This document shows, piece by piece, positions 26,356 to 35,423 of a stretch of 64,000 bases of DNA. The DNA is taken from positions 744,001-808,000 of the forward strand of contig NZ_BCWX01000002.1 in assembly GCF_001894805.1 (NCBI RefSeq), in the 5' to 3' direction. Made by a program: the position numbers and the translations under genes. The notes beneath the pieces are model-generated. The model had not been told where the DNA came from. It saw only the letters and a list, made by a program, of their open reading frames with translations, and ran no database searches. The stretch's first letter is position 1. Each line of letters begins with the position of its first letter. The DNA is from Rhodococcus globerulus NBRC 14531 (GTDB taxonomy: Bacteria; Actinomycetota; Actinomycetes; Mycobacteriales; Mycobacteriaceae).

Positions 26356-26396
26356 CGCAGAAAGCCGGAATCCCGTAAGGATTCCGGCTTTCTGCG
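26356..26396. terminator. Perfect 18-bp terminator hairpin
   Basis: CGCAGAAAGCCGGAATCC (26356-26373) and its exact complement (26379-26396) flank a five-base loop. It can end transcription from the LeuA-domain gene and from the tRNA cluster on the other strand. Confidence 0.85.
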
Positions 26397-26404
26397 TATT
26401 TCCG

Positions 26405-26479
26405 TGGTGCGCGATACTGGGATTGAACCAGTGACCTCTTCCGTGTCAGGGAAGCGCTCTCCCGCTGAGCTAATCGCGC
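26405..26479 (-). tRNA. tRNA-Val(GAC), copy 1
   Basis: The minus strand folds as a complete tRNA: acceptor GCGCGAT/ATCGCGC, D-arm TAGCTCAGCGGGAGAGC, anticodon arm CTTCC-CTGACAC-GGAAG (anticodon GAC) and T-arm with GGTTCAATCCC. ACCA is encoded at the 3' end. Confidence 0.95.
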
Positions 26480-26496
26480 GGGTCTGGAGATGAAAA

Positions 26497-26572
26497 TGGA
26501 GCGGACGACGGGATTCGAACCCGCGACCCCAACCTTGGCAAGGTTGTGCGCTACCAGCTGCGCCACGTCCGC
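26497..26572 (-). tRNA. tRNA-Gly(GCC), copy 1
   Basis: The minus strand has acceptor GCGGACG/CGTCCGC, a D-arm with GCGCAGCTGGTAGCGC, anticodon loop TTGCCAA (anticodon GCC) in a CAACC/GGTTG stem, and T-loop GGTTCGAATCCC. CCA is encoded after U73. Confidence 0.95.
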
Positions 26573-26620
26573 ATGTGCATTGAACTCCGTTGCCGGCGCT
26601 CAGTGCGTGTCTAACCTATC

Positions 26621-26662
26621 AGACCCGCAAGCGGGTCTTGACCATCAGGCCCGAGGGCCTGA
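26621..26662. repeat. Two small palindromes between tRNA genes
   Basis: AGACCCGC/GCGGGTCT (26621-26638) and TCAGGCCC/GGGCCTGA (26645-26662) each have 8-base arms and 2-base centres. They lie between the tRNA-Gly and second tRNA-Val genes and may be processing or termination signals. Confidence 0.55.
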
Positions 26663-26664
26663 CG

Positions 26665-26739
26665 TGGTGCGCGATACTGGGATTGAACCAGTGACCTCTT
26701 CCGTGTCAGGGAAGCGCTCTCCCGCTGAGCTAATCGCGC
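26665..26739 (-). tRNA. tRNA-Val(GAC), copy 2
   Basis: This is the same sequence as the tRNA-Val at 26405-26479, including encoded ACCA; anticodon loop CTGACAC. The two copies lie 186 bases apart. Confidence 0.95.
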
Positions 26740-26740
26740 G

Positions 26741-26811
26741 AGGTGGAGACGGGAATCGAACCCGTGTGCACGGCTTTGCAGGCCGTTGCCTCACCACTCG
26801 GCCACTCCACC
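26741..26811 (-). tRNA. tRNA-Cys(GCA)
   Basis: Acceptor GGTGGAG/CTCCACC, anticodon loop CTGCAAA (anticodon GCA) in an ACGGC/GCCGT stem, T-loop GGTTCGATTCC and U73, the discriminator required for cysteine. CCA is not encoded. Confidence 0.95.
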
Positions 26812-26836
26812 GTAAAAGGTTGAGTTACACCTCTCG

Positions 26837-26909
26837 AGCGGACGACGGGATTCGAACCCGCGACCCCAACCTTGGCAAGGTTGTGCGCTACCAGCTGCGC
26901 CACGTCCGC
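26837..26909 (-). tRNA. tRNA-Gly(GCC), copy 2
   Basis: The tRNA body repeats that of 26500-26572 with anticodon GCC, but CCA is not encoded here (CGA follows), unlike copy 1. It is the first gene of the leftward tRNA cluster. Confidence 0.95.
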
Positions 26910-26959
26910 ATCGCACCGTGTTGCTTGGGGAGTTGGTTGCTCTCCTCGGTGCGTTGAAA

Positions 26960-26989
26960 ACATTAGCCGACGGTGTCGGATTCATACAA
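26960..26989 (-). promoter_or_regulatory. Promoter for the tRNA cluster
   Basis: On the minus strand, TTGTAT (26984-26989) and TAATGT (26960-26965) are 18 bases apart and point into the tRNA-Gly/Cys/Val/Gly/Val cluster; transcription would begin near 26953. Confidence 0.5.
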
Positions 26990-27194
26990 ATCACCAGCTC
27001 AGTAGGCGTTTCGGTAGTGGAATCGCTCAAAATTGCGATGTTGCGGGCCGGCCGAGTGCGTTCGTGAAGTTCTTAAATGGGTGAAATTGGGCGTTCTGGG
27101 AGGAGAATGAATGCCAACCTGGTGATTCGTAATCGGTGCGCGAGCGTGTTAATGTTCCAACTCGTTCGAGCGCATGCGTTCGAACAGTTCGTAA

Positions 27195-27266
27195 GGTCCC
27201 GTGGCTCAGTGGGAGAGCGTCCGCTTCACACGCGGAAGGTCGCTGGTTCGATCCCAGCCGGGACCA
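27195..27266 (+). tRNA. tRNA-Val(CAC)
   Basis: The plus strand folds with acceptor GGTCCCG/CGGGACC, anticodon loop TTCACAC (anticodon CAC) in a TCCGC/GCGGA stem, and T-loop GGTTCGATCCC. CCA is not encoded. A TAATGT -10-like box lies at 27150-27155. It complements the tRNA-Val(GAC) genes on the other strand. Confidence 0.95.
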
Positions 27267-27274
27267 CAAGTACA

Positions 27275-27314
27275 GACTGAAGGCGTTCCCGAGAGATCGG
27301 GGACGCCTTCAGTC
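27275..27314 (+). terminator. Terminator after tRNA-Val(CAC)
   Basis: GACTGAAGGCGTTCCC (27275-27290) pairs with GGGGACGCCTTCAGTC (27299-27314), with one G-U pair and an 8-base loop, followed by GTTTCT. Confidence 0.85.
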
Positions 27315-27408
27315 GTTTCTGCGCCCGACGTGCCAATCCGGGCGCACTCGAGATTTCGGTAACCTGGGTCGCAAAGACGTGCTCTTCTATGGAAACAGGT
27401 GAGGGAAG

Positions 27409-27882
27409 TTGACTACCAAAAAGGTCGACCCTCCCGTCGACGACTCCGACCTGACGCTCTTTCGCGAAGCCGAGTCTCGTATCCACGAAGCTGAGTCCCG
27501 CTGGTCGAGGTGGCGCGCGCACATTGCCGCCCGCCCGAGCTTGAATCTCGCGTATCGAATCGCGGTTGGTTTTGTCGGTCTCGTCGTATTGGCGGCCGGT
27601 GTACTGGCCATCCCTTATCCCGGACCTGGCTGGCTTATCGTCTTTGCCGGCCTCGGAATCCTGGCGTCGGAGTTTGCCTGGGCGCATCGACTGCTGCATT
27701 TTGCCAAGGCACGGTACGACCGTTTCATGACGTGGTTCGGCAAACAGTCCCTGTTCGTCAAGGGAATCGGCGTTCTGTTCACCACAGTGGTCGTTGTTGC
27801 AACATTGTGGCTTCTGGGCACCTTCGGCCTGATCGGGACTTGGGTTGGCCTCGACTACTCCTGGCTCGAGTCGCCACTCTGA
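27409..27882 (+). CDS. TIGR02611-type PGPGW membrane protein
   Basis: This 157-aa protein has a charged N-terminal half and two transmembrane helix pairs. It contains IPYPGPGWLIVFAGLGILASEFAWA, the signature of the small actinobacterial PGPGW membrane family, and a C-terminal helix VKGIGVLFTTVVVVATLWLL. The start is TTG 27409, with AGGTGAGG just upstream; no better ATG/GTG exists. Function is unknown. Confidence 0.78.
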   Translation: MTTKKVDPPVDDSDLTLFREAESRIHEAESRWSRWRAHIAARPSLNLAYRIAVGFVGLVVLAAGVLAIPYPGPGWLIVFAGLGILASEFAWAHRLLHFAKARYDRFMTWFGKQSLFVKGIGVLFTTVVVVATLWLLGTFGLIGTWVGLDYSWLESPL

Positions 27883-27941
27883 GGTGAAAGTGGCTTGTTA
27901 ACTTCAGTCGGTTGACTCGTCGGGTCGGCAGGGTAGATAAC

Positions 27942-28001
27942 ATGATCGTGCACGTGCTCGCTGTGGGTGCGATGCACGTCTTACTTGCCGCAATACATTA
28001 G
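27942..28001 (+). CDS. Possible upstream ORF before thrS
   Basis: An ATG frame of 19 codons (MIVHVLAVGAMHVLLAAIH) lies 12 bases before the thrS start. A TTGACT (27912-27917) and GATAAC (27936-27941) pair, 18 bases apart, sits just upstream. There are no threonine codons, so it does not look like a threonine attenuator. It may simply be leader sequence. Confidence 0.25.
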   Translation: MIVHVLAVGAMHVLLAAIH

Positions 28002-28013
28002 GAGCACATCGCC

Positions 28014-30071
28014 GTGACCAGTCCCGCGCCAGAGCACTCAGCCGCCCCACTTCGGGTGCCCGCGGGGACGACCGCCGGGACTGCAGTGCGTGAGGCCGGA
28101 TATCCCTCGAAGGGACCGGACGTCATTGTCGTCGTTCGTGACAGCGAGGGAACGCTCAAGGATCTGTCGTGGACCCCGGAGGTCGACGTCGAGGTTGAGC
28201 CTGTAGCCGCGTCCACCGAGGACGGCCGCAGCGTGATCCGCCACTCGGCCGCGCACGTCTTGGCGCAGGCAGTGCAGAAGGAATTCCCCGACGCGAAGCT
28301 GGGTATCGGCCCGCCGATCACCGACGGTTTCTACTACGACTTTGCTGTCGATCGTCCTTTCACCCCGGAGGATCTGGCCAAGCTCGAAAAGCGGATGAAG
28401 CAGATCATCAAGGGATCGCAGCGATTCTCCCGCCGCGTGGTCGATTCCATCGAAGACGCTCGCGTCGAATTGGCAGACGAGCCGTTCAAGCTCGAGCTCA
28501 TCAACGACAAGTCGGGCATCGACGATCCGGAGATCATGGAGGTCGGTGGCAACGAACTGACCATCTACGACAACCTTGATCCGCGGACCGGCGACACCAT
28601 CTGGTCCGACCTGTGCCGTGGTCCCCACATCCCGACCACCAAGCACATCCCGGCCTTCAAGTTGACCCGAAGCTCCGCTGCCTACTGGCGCGGCAACCAG
28701 GACAATGCCGACCTGCAGCGCGTCTACGGCACCGCATGGGAATCCACCGAGGCTCAGGATGAGTACTTGGAGCTCTTGGCCGAGGCCGAGCGCCGCGATC
28801 ACCGCAAACTCGGTAGTGAACTCGACCTCTTCAGCTTCCCGGACGAGTTGGGCTCCGGTCTGCCGGTCTTCCATCCCAAGGGCGGAATCATCCGCACCGA
28901 GATGGAGAACTACTCGCGCAGCCGCCACATCGAGGCCGGCTACGAGTTCGTCAACACCCCGCACATCACCAAGGGGCATCTGTACGAGGTTTCGGGTCAT
29001 CTCGACTGGTACCGCGACGGAATGTTCCCCGCAATGCACATCGACGCGGAACTGAACGAGGACGGCACCGTGCGCAAGCCGGGCCAGGATTACTACCTCA
29101 AGCCGATGAACTGCCCGATGCACAACCTGATCTTCCGTGCACGTGGTCGCTCGTACCGCGAATTGCCGTTGCGGCTCTTCGAATTCGGCTCCGTGTACCG
29201 CTACGAGAAGTCCGGCGTCGTCCACGGTCTGACGCGCGTGCGCGGCATGACTCAGGATGATGCGCATATCTACTGCACCCGCGAGCAGATGCGCGACGAG
29301 CTCACCACCACGCTGCAGTTCGTGCTGAATTTGCTCAAGGACTACGGTCTCGACGATTTCTATCTGGAGCTGTCCACCAAGAACCCGGACAAGTTCGTCG
29401 GTAACGACGACGTCTGGGAAGAGGCGACCGCAACACTCGCCGAGGTCGGCGAAGCTTCCGGTCTGACTTTGGTGCCGGACCCGGGTGGAGCCGCGTTCTA
29501 CGGCCCCAAGATTTCCGTTCAGGTCAAGGACGCGCTCGGCCGCACGTGGCAGATGTCGACCATTCAGCTCGACTTCAACCTGCCTGAGCGCTTCGACCTC
29601 GAATACACCGGCAGCGACGGCGTCAAGACGCGGCCGGTCATGATCCACCGCGCGCTGTTCGGTTCGATCGAGCGATTCTTCGGTGTGCTGACCGAGCATT
29701 ACGCGGGCGCATTCCCGGCCTGGCTCGCGCCGGTGCAGGTTGTCGGCATCCCGGTCGCCGAGGCGTTTGTCGATCATCTCTTCGACGTCACCAAGAAGCT
29801 CAAGGCGGCCGGCGTTCGAGCCGAGGTCGATTTCAGCGACGACCGGATGCAGAAGAAGATCCGCAACCACACCACGCAGAAGGTTCCGTTCATGTTGCTC
29901 GCCGGTGAGCGCGACGTCGAGGCAGGCGCCGTCAGCTTCCGCTTCCGTGATGGAACCCAGATCAACGGCATTCCCACCGACGACGCGGTTCGGATCATCA
30001 CGGAGTGGATCGCTCGACGCGAAAATGCCTCTCCGACTGCGGAACTGGTTCAGCCAAGCGTGGCGCCATGA
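28014..30071 (+). CDS. thrS: Threonyl-tRNA synthetase
   Basis: This 685-aa class II synthetase has the N-terminal TGS-like and editing domains ([12 protein letters not shown], HxxxH editing motif), the catalytic core ([12 protein letters not shown], motif 2 [25 protein letters not shown] and motif 3 region [15 protein letters not shown]) and the C-terminal anticodon-binding domain. It charges tRNA-Thr. GTG 28014 begins the operon with HIT, pgsA, acyltransferase, pimA and Nudix genes, the same order as in M. tuberculosis. Confidence 0.97.
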   Translation: MTSPAPEHSAAPLRVPAGTTAGTAVREAGYPSKGPDVIVVVRDSEGTLKDLSWTPEVDVEVEPVAASTEDGRSVIRHSAAHVLAQAVQKEFPDAKLGIGPPITDGFYYDFAVDRPFTPEDLAKLEKRMKQIIKGSQRFSRRVVDSIEDARVELADEPFKLELINDKSGIDDPEIMEVGGNELTIYDNLDPRTGDTIWSDLCRGPHIPTTKHIPAFKLTRSSAAYWRGNQDNADLQRVYGTAWESTEAQDEYLELLAEAERRDHRKLGSELDLFSFPDELGSGLPVFHPKGGIIRTEMENYSRSRHIEAGYEFVNTPHITKGHLYEVSGHLDWYRDGMFPAMHIDAELNEDGTVRKPGQDYYLKPMNCPMHNLIFRARGRSYRELPLRLFEFGSVYRYEKSGVVHGLTRVRGMTQDDAHIYCTREQMRDELTTTLQFVLNLLKDYGLDDFYLELSTKNPDKFVGNDDVWEEATATLAEVGEASGLTLVPDPGGAAFYGPKISVQVKDALGRTWQMSTIQLDFNLPERFDLEYTGSDGVKTRPVMIHRALFGSIERFFGVLTEHYAGAFPAWLAPVQVVGIPVAEAFVDHLFDVTKKLKAAGVRAEVDFSDDRMQKKIRNHTTQKVPFMLLAGERDVEAGAVSFRFRDGTQINGIPTDDAVRIITEWIARRENASPTAELVQPSVAP

Positions 30072-30622
30072 GTATGCCCGGTAGCGACGGTCCAGGTTCG
30101 TTGATCGATCAGGGTGTCGGTGATCCAGACCATCTTCAGCGGATCTGGTCGCCCCACCGGATGTCGTACATCACGGAGGCGCCCAACACGCCCGGCACGA
30201 CCGGTGAACCGTTCATCGACATTCCCAAGATGTCGGACGAAGAAGGGTTGATCGTCGCCCGCGGTGAGCATGTGTACGCGGTCCTGAACCTGTACCCGTA
30301 CAACCCCGGCCATCTGATGGTGGTGCCGTACCGCAAGGTCGCCGCACTCGAGGACCTGACGCCCGAGGAAAGCGCCGAGTTGATGGCGTTCACGCAACGC
30401 GCGCTGCGGGTCATCAAGAGTGTGTCCAACCCGCACGGTTTCAACGTGGGGCTCAACCTCGGCGCTGCCGCGGGTGGATCGCTGTCCGAGCACCTTCACC
30501 AGCACGTGGTTCCGCGTTGGGGTGGCGACGCCAACTTCATCACTGTCTTGGGTGGTGTGAAGGTGATGCCGCAGTTGTTGCGCGAGACCAGGGGATTACT
30601 CGCTCGTGCTTGGCAAGAGTGA
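30068..30622 (+). CDS. HIT-family hydrolase/Ap4A phosphorylase (Rv2613c-type)
   Basis: This 184-aa protein has the HIT triad [10 protein letters not shown] and the nucleotide-binding region [18 protein letters not shown]. The M. tuberculosis relative Rv2613c is an Ap4A phosphorylase. ATG 30068 overlaps the thrS stop (ATGA), consistent with removing diadenosine tetraphosphate, a by-product of aminoacyl-tRNA synthetases. It precedes pgsA. Confidence 0.9.
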   Translation: MSMPGSDGPGSLIDQGVGDPDHLQRIWSPHRMSYITEAPNTPGTTGEPFIDIPKMSDEEGLIVARGEHVYAVLNLYPYNPGHLMVVPYRKVAALEDLTPEESAELMAFTQRALRVIKSVSNPHGFNVGLNLGAAAGGSLSEHLHQHVVPRWGGDANFITVLGGVKVMPQLLRETRGLLARAWQE

Positions 30623-30682
30623 GCGAACCGAGTTGATTCGACGGGTCCCGCTTCGGGACTCACGAGGTGGAGGTTTCCAGAG

Positions 30683-31342
30683 GTGTTGAGCTTCTTCGGA
30701 CGCGCATCGGTGTCCAAGGTGACGGCACCGATGGGCCAAGCTCTGATCAAGACCGGATTGACGCCCGATGCGGTCACGATCATCGGCACGGTCGCGAGCA
30801 TCGCCGGCGCCGTGACACTGTTCCCGTCCGGTCATCTGTTCTGGGGAACCATCTTCATCTGGTTCTTTGTCATGTTCGACATGCTGGACGGTGCGATGGC
30901 TCGCGCCCGTGGCGGCGGAACCCGCTATGGCGCGGTTCTCGACGCCACGTGTGACCGTGTTGCCGACGGTGCGATTTTTGCGGGCCTGGCCTGGTGGGCC
31001 GTCTACCACGAGAACAACAAGTGGCTCCTGGTGGCAACACTGATCTGCTTGGTTACCAGCCAGGTCATTTCTTACGCGAAGGCCAGAGCCGAGGCGAGCG
31101 GTCTGACGGCTGATGGCGGTTGGATCGAGCGTCCGGATCGTCTGGTCATCGTCTTGGTCGGTTCCGGCCTCACCGGCCTCGGATTGCCGTGGGCGATCCA
31201 CATCGCCATGTGGGTTCTTGCCGCGGGCAGTATCGTGACTGTTTTCCAGCGTGTGCTTGCGGTGCGGAATTCGCCTGGTGCACGGGAGCTTCTACCGATC
31301 GCACCGGCTGCATCCGACACCGAAGGTGAGTCCGACAAGTGA
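30683..31342 (+). CDS. pgsA: Phosphatidylinositol phosphate synthase
   Basis: This 219-aa membrane enzyme has the CDP-alcohol phosphotransferase motif D-G-x2-A-R-x8-G-x3-D-x3-D (DGAMARARGGGTRYGAVLDATCD) and five to six transmembrane helices. In Actinobacteria it joins inositol phosphate to CDP-diacylglycerol, giving phosphatidylinositol phosphate, the base of PIMs and lipoarabinomannan. GTG 30683 follows GGAGG 9 bases upstream. Gene order matches pgsA1 (Rv2612c). Confidence 0.93.
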   Translation: MLSFFGRASVSKVTAPMGQALIKTGLTPDAVTIIGTVASIAGAVTLFPSGHLFWGTIFIWFFVMFDMLDGAMARARGGGTRYGAVLDATCDRVADGAIFAGLAWWAVYHENNKWLLVATLICLVTSQVISYAKARAEASGLTADGGWIERPDRLVIVLVGSGLTGLGLPWAIHIAMWVLAAGSIVTVFQRVLAVRNSPGARELLPIAPAASDTEGESDK

Positions 31343-32241
31343 GTGTTGCCGAGCGCGCTACCGATTTGGGTTACGCCGCCGGGTGGAGACTGGTTCGCAG
31401 TCTGCCGGAGTCCGTCGCGGTCAAGCTTTTTGACGCCGGCGCGGATTTTGCAGTGCGCAAAGGTGGTCCAGAACAACTGCGCAAGAACCTGGCCAGAGTT
31501 CTCGGAACGACGCCGGCTGAGGTTCCGGATCAGCTGATCAAGGAGTCGATGCGCTCGTACGCGAGGTATTGGCGTGAGGCGTTCCGATTGCCGTCGATGG
31601 ATTTGGCGGTGACGGGCAAGGCACTGAGCGATCTGGTCGAGGGTCAGGAGTACCTCGAGAAGGCAATGGCAGACGGCAAGGGCGCTGTGTTGGCCTTGCC
31701 GCACAGCGGCAATTGGGACATGGCCGGCGTGTGGTGTGTTCAGCAGTGGGGTGGCTTGACCTCGGTTGCGGAGCGGCTGAAGCCGGAATCGCTGTACGAG
31801 CGTTTTGTGGAGTATCGCGAGAGCCTCGGCTTCGAGATCTTCCCGCTGAGCGGCGGGGAGCATCCACCGTTCGTTGAACTGTCGAAAGATCTGCACGAGA
31901 ACAAAATTGTGTGCCTGCTAGGGGAGCGCGACCTAGCGAAAAAGGGCGTGCCGGTGACGTTCTTCGGCGAACCCACTCGCATGCCCGCCGGCCCCGCAAA
32001 GCTTGCCATCGACACCGGAGCGGCCTTGTTACCGGTGCACTGCTGGTTCACCGACGACGGTTGGGGATTCAAGATCGATCCGCCGATCGACGTGTCCGAA
32101 GGCGTCGGCCCGGCCACTCAGGCGCTAGCCGACCAGTTTGCGATCAACATCGCAGCGCACCCGGCGGATTGGCACATGCTTCAACCACTCTGGCGTTCCG
32201 ACCTTTCCGAATCGCGGCTCGCCCGCATGGAGGGTGAATGA
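31339..32241 (+). CDS. patA: Phosphatidylinositol mannoside acyltransferase
   Basis: This 300-aa protein has the lipid A biosynthesis/LPLAT acyltransferase core with the HX4D motif HSGNWD and the later ERDLAKKGVPVTFFG block. It transfers an acyl chain to the 6-position of the mannose of PIM1/2 (PatA activity in mycobacteria, Rv2611c). GTG 31339 overlaps the pgsA stop (GTGA). It is peripheral to the inner membrane face. Confidence 0.9.
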   Translation: MSVAERATDLGYAAGWRLVRSLPESVAVKLFDAGADFAVRKGGPEQLRKNLARVLGTTPAEVPDQLIKESMRSYARYWREAFRLPSMDLAVTGKALSDLVEGQEYLEKAMADGKGAVLALPHSGNWDMAGVWCVQQWGGLTSVAERLKPESLYERFVEYRESLGFEIFPLSGGEHPPFVELSKDLHENKIVCLLGERDLAKKGVPVTFFGEPTRMPAGPAKLAIDTGAALLPVHCWFTDDGWGFKIDPPIDVSEGVGPATQALADQFAINIAAHPADWHMLQPLWRSDLSESRLARMEGE

Positions 32242-33365
32242 AAATCGGCATGATCTGCCCGTATTCGTTCGACGTACCCGGTGGGGTGCAAGCGCATGTG
32301 GTGGATCTGGCCGAGGTGTTGATCGAGCGCGGGCACAAGGTCAGTGTGTTGGCGCCGTCGTCGGATGACGACGAACTGCCCGAGTTCGTCGTCTCGGCAG
32401 GCAAAGCCGTCGCGATTCCGTACAACGGTTCCGTCGCGCGGTTGTCCTTCGGGCCTACCGCGAATGCGCGTTTGCGTAAGTTCATCGCCGAAGGTGACTT
32501 CGACGTTCTGCACATTCACGAGCCGAACGCGCCCAGTCTGTCGATGCTTGCGTTGCGCATTGCGGAGGGGCCGATTGTCGCGACGTTCCATACGTCGACC
32601 ACGAAGTCGTTGGTACTGAGCACTTTCCAAGGCGTATTAGCTCCCTACCTCGAAAAGATCAGTGGCCGCATCGCTGTCTCGGAGTTGGCCCGTCGGTGGC
32701 AGGTCGAGTCCCTGGGATCCGACGCCGTCGAGATCCCGAACGGCGTCGACGTTGCTGCGTTTGCGGGGGCGGAACTTCTACCCGGCTATCCGCGCGAAGG
32801 TGGAACCATTTTGTTCCTCGGTCGCTACGACGAACCGCGCAAGGGGATGGCGGTGCTGTTGGGTGCATTGCCCGCGCTGGTCGAGCGTCATCCGAACCTC
32901 GAGGTCATTGTCGTCGGGCGCGGCGACGAGGACAAGCTTCGTAAGGAAGCCGGTCGGTACTCCCGCCACTTGCGTCTGCTCGGTCAGGTCAGTGACGAGG
33001 AGAAAGCGTCGGCGTTGCGTAGTGCCGACGTGTACTGCGCACCCAATCTCGGTGGTGAGAGCTTCGGGATCGTGCTGGTGGAGGCGATGGCAGCGGGGAC
33101 CGCAGTCGTGGCCAGTGAACTCGACGCCTTCCGCCGGGTGCTTCGCGACGGGCAGGCCGGATTGTTGGTTCCGATCGGGGATTCCGACGCACTTGCCGTG
33201 GCTATCGATTCGGTTCTCGGTGATCCTGACCGTCGTAGGGCTTTGGTCAATACTGCGACCGCGGTGGTTGCCGAATACGACTGGCCTGTTGTGGCCGAAC
33301 AGATCCTGCGGGTCTACGAGACCGTGACCGTGGGCGGCACCGGCGTGCATGTGGTGGGATCGTGA
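32238..33365 (+). CDS. pimA: Phosphatidylinositol mannosyltransferase (GT4)
   Basis: This 375-aa GT-B enzyme transfers mannose from GDP-mannose to phosphatidylinositol, the first step of PIM synthesis. Features are the N-terminal acceptor loop PYSFDVPGGVQAHVVDLAEVL, the donor-domain FLGRYDEPRKGMAVLLGALP and the GT4 E-x7-E motif ESFGIVLVEAMAAGT. ATG 32238 overlaps the acyltransferase stop (ATGA). Gene order matches pimA (Rv2610c). Confidence 0.95.
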   Translation: MKIGMICPYSFDVPGGVQAHVVDLAEVLIERGHKVSVLAPSSDDDELPEFVVSAGKAVAIPYNGSVARLSFGPTANARLRKFIAEGDFDVLHIHEPNAPSLSMLALRIAEGPIVATFHTSTTKSLVLSTFQGVLAPYLEKISGRIAVSELARRWQVESLGSDAVEIPNGVDVAAFAGAELLPGYPREGGTILFLGRYDEPRKGMAVLLGALPALVERHPNLEVIVVGRGDEDKLRKEAGRYSRHLRLLGQVSDEEKASALRSADVYCAPNLGGESFGIVLVEAMAAGTAVVASELDAFRRVLRDGQAGLLVPIGDSDALAVAIDSVLGDPDRRRALVNTATAVVAEYDWPVVAEQILRVYETVTVGGTGVHVVGS

Positions 33366-34384
33366 CTTTTTCTGCACTAACAATTTTTGTCCTCGGGCTC
33401 ATCGCTGCGGTTGTTCTGGTCATCGGGCTCTGGGCGTACGCAACGGCAAACCGGTTGGACCGCTTGCACGTCCGGTCGGATCAGTCGTGGCTGGCGCTCG
33501 ATGCGGCGTTGTCGCGTCGGGCCGCTGTGGTTCGCGCTGCGGCGGTCGACATGAGTGCCGAGGATGCTCGACGGTTCGTGAAGCTGGCGGATGCTGCCGA
33601 ACGTGCCGATCGGCAGGACCGTGAGCTGGCGGAGAACCGACTCTCCAATGCGCTTGCCGCATATGGAACGACGTCGCTGCGGCCGCAGTTGGTTGCGGAG
33701 CTGGCTGACGCGGAGGCTCGGGTACTGATCGCTCGGCGGTTCCACAACGACGCTGTCCGTGACACCCTCGCGTTGCGAACCCGTAGGTTGGTCCGTTGGC
33801 TTCACCTGGGTGGAACCGCGCCGCTGCCACAGTATTTCGAGATCACCGAACGGACCACCGCGGCCGCAGTTCCCGAGGGCATTACCGTGGATACGGCTCG
33901 GACGTCCGCACGAGTGGTGCTGCTCGATCGACAAAACCGCGTGCTGCTTCTGCGCGGCCACGATCCGAAGATCCCGGACCGGCAGTTCTGGTTCACCGTC
34001 GGCGGGGGAATCGAGCGTGGCGAACAAATTCGGGCCGCTGCAGTTCGTGAGGTGGCCGAGGAAACAGGGTTGACGATCGCGCCGGAAGACCTCCGTGGAC
34101 CGCTGTGGCGCCGCGTCGCGATCTTCCCGTTCGACGGCGAATTGATCCGCTCGGAGGAATTGTTCTTCACCACTCGTACCTCTGGCTTCACTCCGGTGTT
34201 CAAGGGCCACACCGAATTGGAACAACGTGCGATTTCCGGCTACCGGTGGTGCAGCGCTGACGTCATTCGTGAACTGACAAAGGCTGGGGAGCCGGTGTAT
34301 CCGCTCGATTTGGCAAACTTGCTGGCAGAAGCTGCGACCGTCGCTGATGGCACCGAAGATCCGGAAGTCCGCTCGATCCGCTGA
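33362..34384 (+). CDS. LemA-like/Nudix fusion membrane protein (Rv2609c-type)
   Basis: This 340-aa protein has an N-terminal transmembrane helix (ALTIFVLGLIAAVVLVIGLWA), a helical region resembling LemA (WLALDAALSRRAAVVRAAA, ARRFHNDAVRDT) and a C-terminal Nudix hydrolase domain. The Nudix box is intact: GGIERGEQIRAAAVREVAEETG then L, matching Gx5Ex7REUxEExGU. Nudix enzymes cleave nucleoside diphosphate derivatives; the substrate here is unknown. GTG 33362 overlaps the pimA stop. Conserved position at the end of the PIM operon suggests a link to GDP-mannose or lipid metabolism. Confidence 0.85.
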   Translation: MTFSALTIFVLGLIAAVVLVIGLWAYATANRLDRLHVRSDQSWLALDAALSRRAAVVRAAAVDMSAEDARRFVKLADAAERADRQDRELAENRLSNALAAYGTTSLRPQLVAELADAEARVLIARRFHNDAVRDTLALRTRRLVRWLHLGGTAPLPQYFEITERTTAAAVPEGITVDTARTSARVVLLDRQNRVLLLRGHDPKIPDRQFWFTVGGGIERGEQIRAAAVREVAEETGLTIAPEDLRGPLWRRVAIFPFDGELIRSEELFFTTRTSGFTPVFKGHTELEQRAISGYRWCSADVIRELTKAGEPVYPLDLANLLAEAATVADGTEDPEVRSIR

Positions 34385-34487
34385 TCGCATTTAAGGCCAG
34401 CAATGGCAAATTGGCTACGGAATCAAAGGCCGGTTCGTTCTACAGTTCTGGGGTTCGATCATCACGCCACTATTGCAGGAGTTTGCT

Positions 34488-35396
34488 GTGAGCACCCCCG
34501 ATTCCGCCCCCACCACTGCCGTTGGCACCGCACGCGTCAAGCGCGGTATGGCCGAGATGCTCAAGGGTGGTGTGATCATGGACGTGGTCACCGCCGAGCA
34601 GGCCAAGATCGCCGAAGACGCCGGCGCTGTAGCTGTCATGGCACTCGAGCGCGTCCCCGCAGACATTCGCGCCCAGGGCGGCGTCTCGCGTATGAGCGAT
34701 CCGGACATGATCGACAGCATCATCTCCACCGTCAGCATCCCCGTCATGGCGAAGGCGCGTATCGGCCACTTCGTCGAAGCGCAGATCCTGCAGAGCCTCG
34801 GCGTCGACTACATCGACGAGTCCGAAGTTCTCACCCCGGCCGACTACGCCAACCACATCGACAAGTGGAAGTTCACGGCTCCTTTCGTTTGTGGTGCTAC
34901 CAACCTCGGTGAAGCACTGCGTCGTATCAACGAAGGTGCGGCCATGATCCGCTCCAAGGGTGAAGCCGGCACCGGAGACGTCTCCAACGCCACCACCCAC
35001 ATGCGCACCATCCGCGCGGAGATCCGTCGTCTCACCTCGCTTAGCGAGGACGAGTTGTACGTCGCGGCAAAGGAATTGCAGGCTCCGTACGAGCTCGTCG
35101 TCGAGGTTGCCAAGGCCGGCAAGCTTCCCGTCACCATGTTCACCGCCGGTGGCATCGCCACCCCGGCCGACGCCGCGATGATGATGCAGCTCGGCGCCGA
35201 GGGCGTGTTTGTCGGATCGGGCATCTTCAAGTCCGGTAACCCGCAGCAGCGTGCCGAGGCCATCGTCAAGGCCACGACGTTCTTCGACGACCCGGACGTG
35301 CTGGCCAAGGTTTCTCGCGGTCTGGGCGAAGCAATGGTCGGCATCAACGTCGACGACCTGCCCGTCGGACATCGTCTCGCCGAGCGCGGTTGGTGA
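34488..35396 (+). CDS. pdxS: Pyridoxal 5'-phosphate synthase subunit PdxS
   Basis: This 302-aa TIM-barrel protein makes PLP from ribose 5-phosphate, glyceraldehyde 3-phosphate and ammonia supplied by PdxT. The characteristic blocks are [22 protein letters not shown] (catalytic Asp/Lys region), [38 protein letters not shown] and [22 protein letters not shown] 34488 is preferred over TTG 34473 because GCAGGAG lies 7-8 bases before it. The partner amidotransferase pdxT is not next to it and is not in this window. Confidence 0.97.
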   Translation: MSTPDSAPTTAVGTARVKRGMAEMLKGGVIMDVVTAEQAKIAEDAGAVAVMALERVPADIRAQGGVSRMSDPDMIDSIISTVSIPVMAKARIGHFVEAQILQSLGVDYIDESEVLTPADYANHIDKWKFTAPFVCGATNLGEALRRINEGAAMIRSKGEAGTGDVSNATTHMRTIRAEIRRLTSLSEDELYVAAKELQAPYELVVEVAKAGKLPVTMFTAGGIATPADAAMMMQLGAEGVFVGSGIFKSGNPQQRAEAIVKATTFFDDPDVLAKVSRGLGEAMVGINVDDLPVGHRLAERGW

Positions 35397-35417
35397 TTTT
35401 TTCCAGGGCGGTAATCT
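35390..35417 (+). promoter_or_regulatory. Leaderless promoter for azlC at the end of pdxS
   Basis: TTGGTG (35390-35395) and TAATCT (35412-35417), 16 bases apart, lie on the pdxS stop codon and the gap after it. The GTG start of azlC is at 35424, seven bases after the -10 box, suggesting a leaderless transcript. Confidence 0.4.
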
Positions 35418-35423
35418 GACTTG

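Noticed and set aside
26405-26909. tRNA cluster as an integrative-element attachment site
   Set aside because: No integrase gene and no partial tRNA-end repeats outside the full tRNA genes were found.
27883-28013. T-box or threonine attenuator before thrS
   Set aside because: No T-box sequence, specifier loop or threonine codons; only 131 bases.
28038-29870. 610-codon open frame on the minus strand across thrS
   Set aside because: It is antisense to a clear threonyl-tRNA synthetase, has no family features and arises from high GC at third positions.
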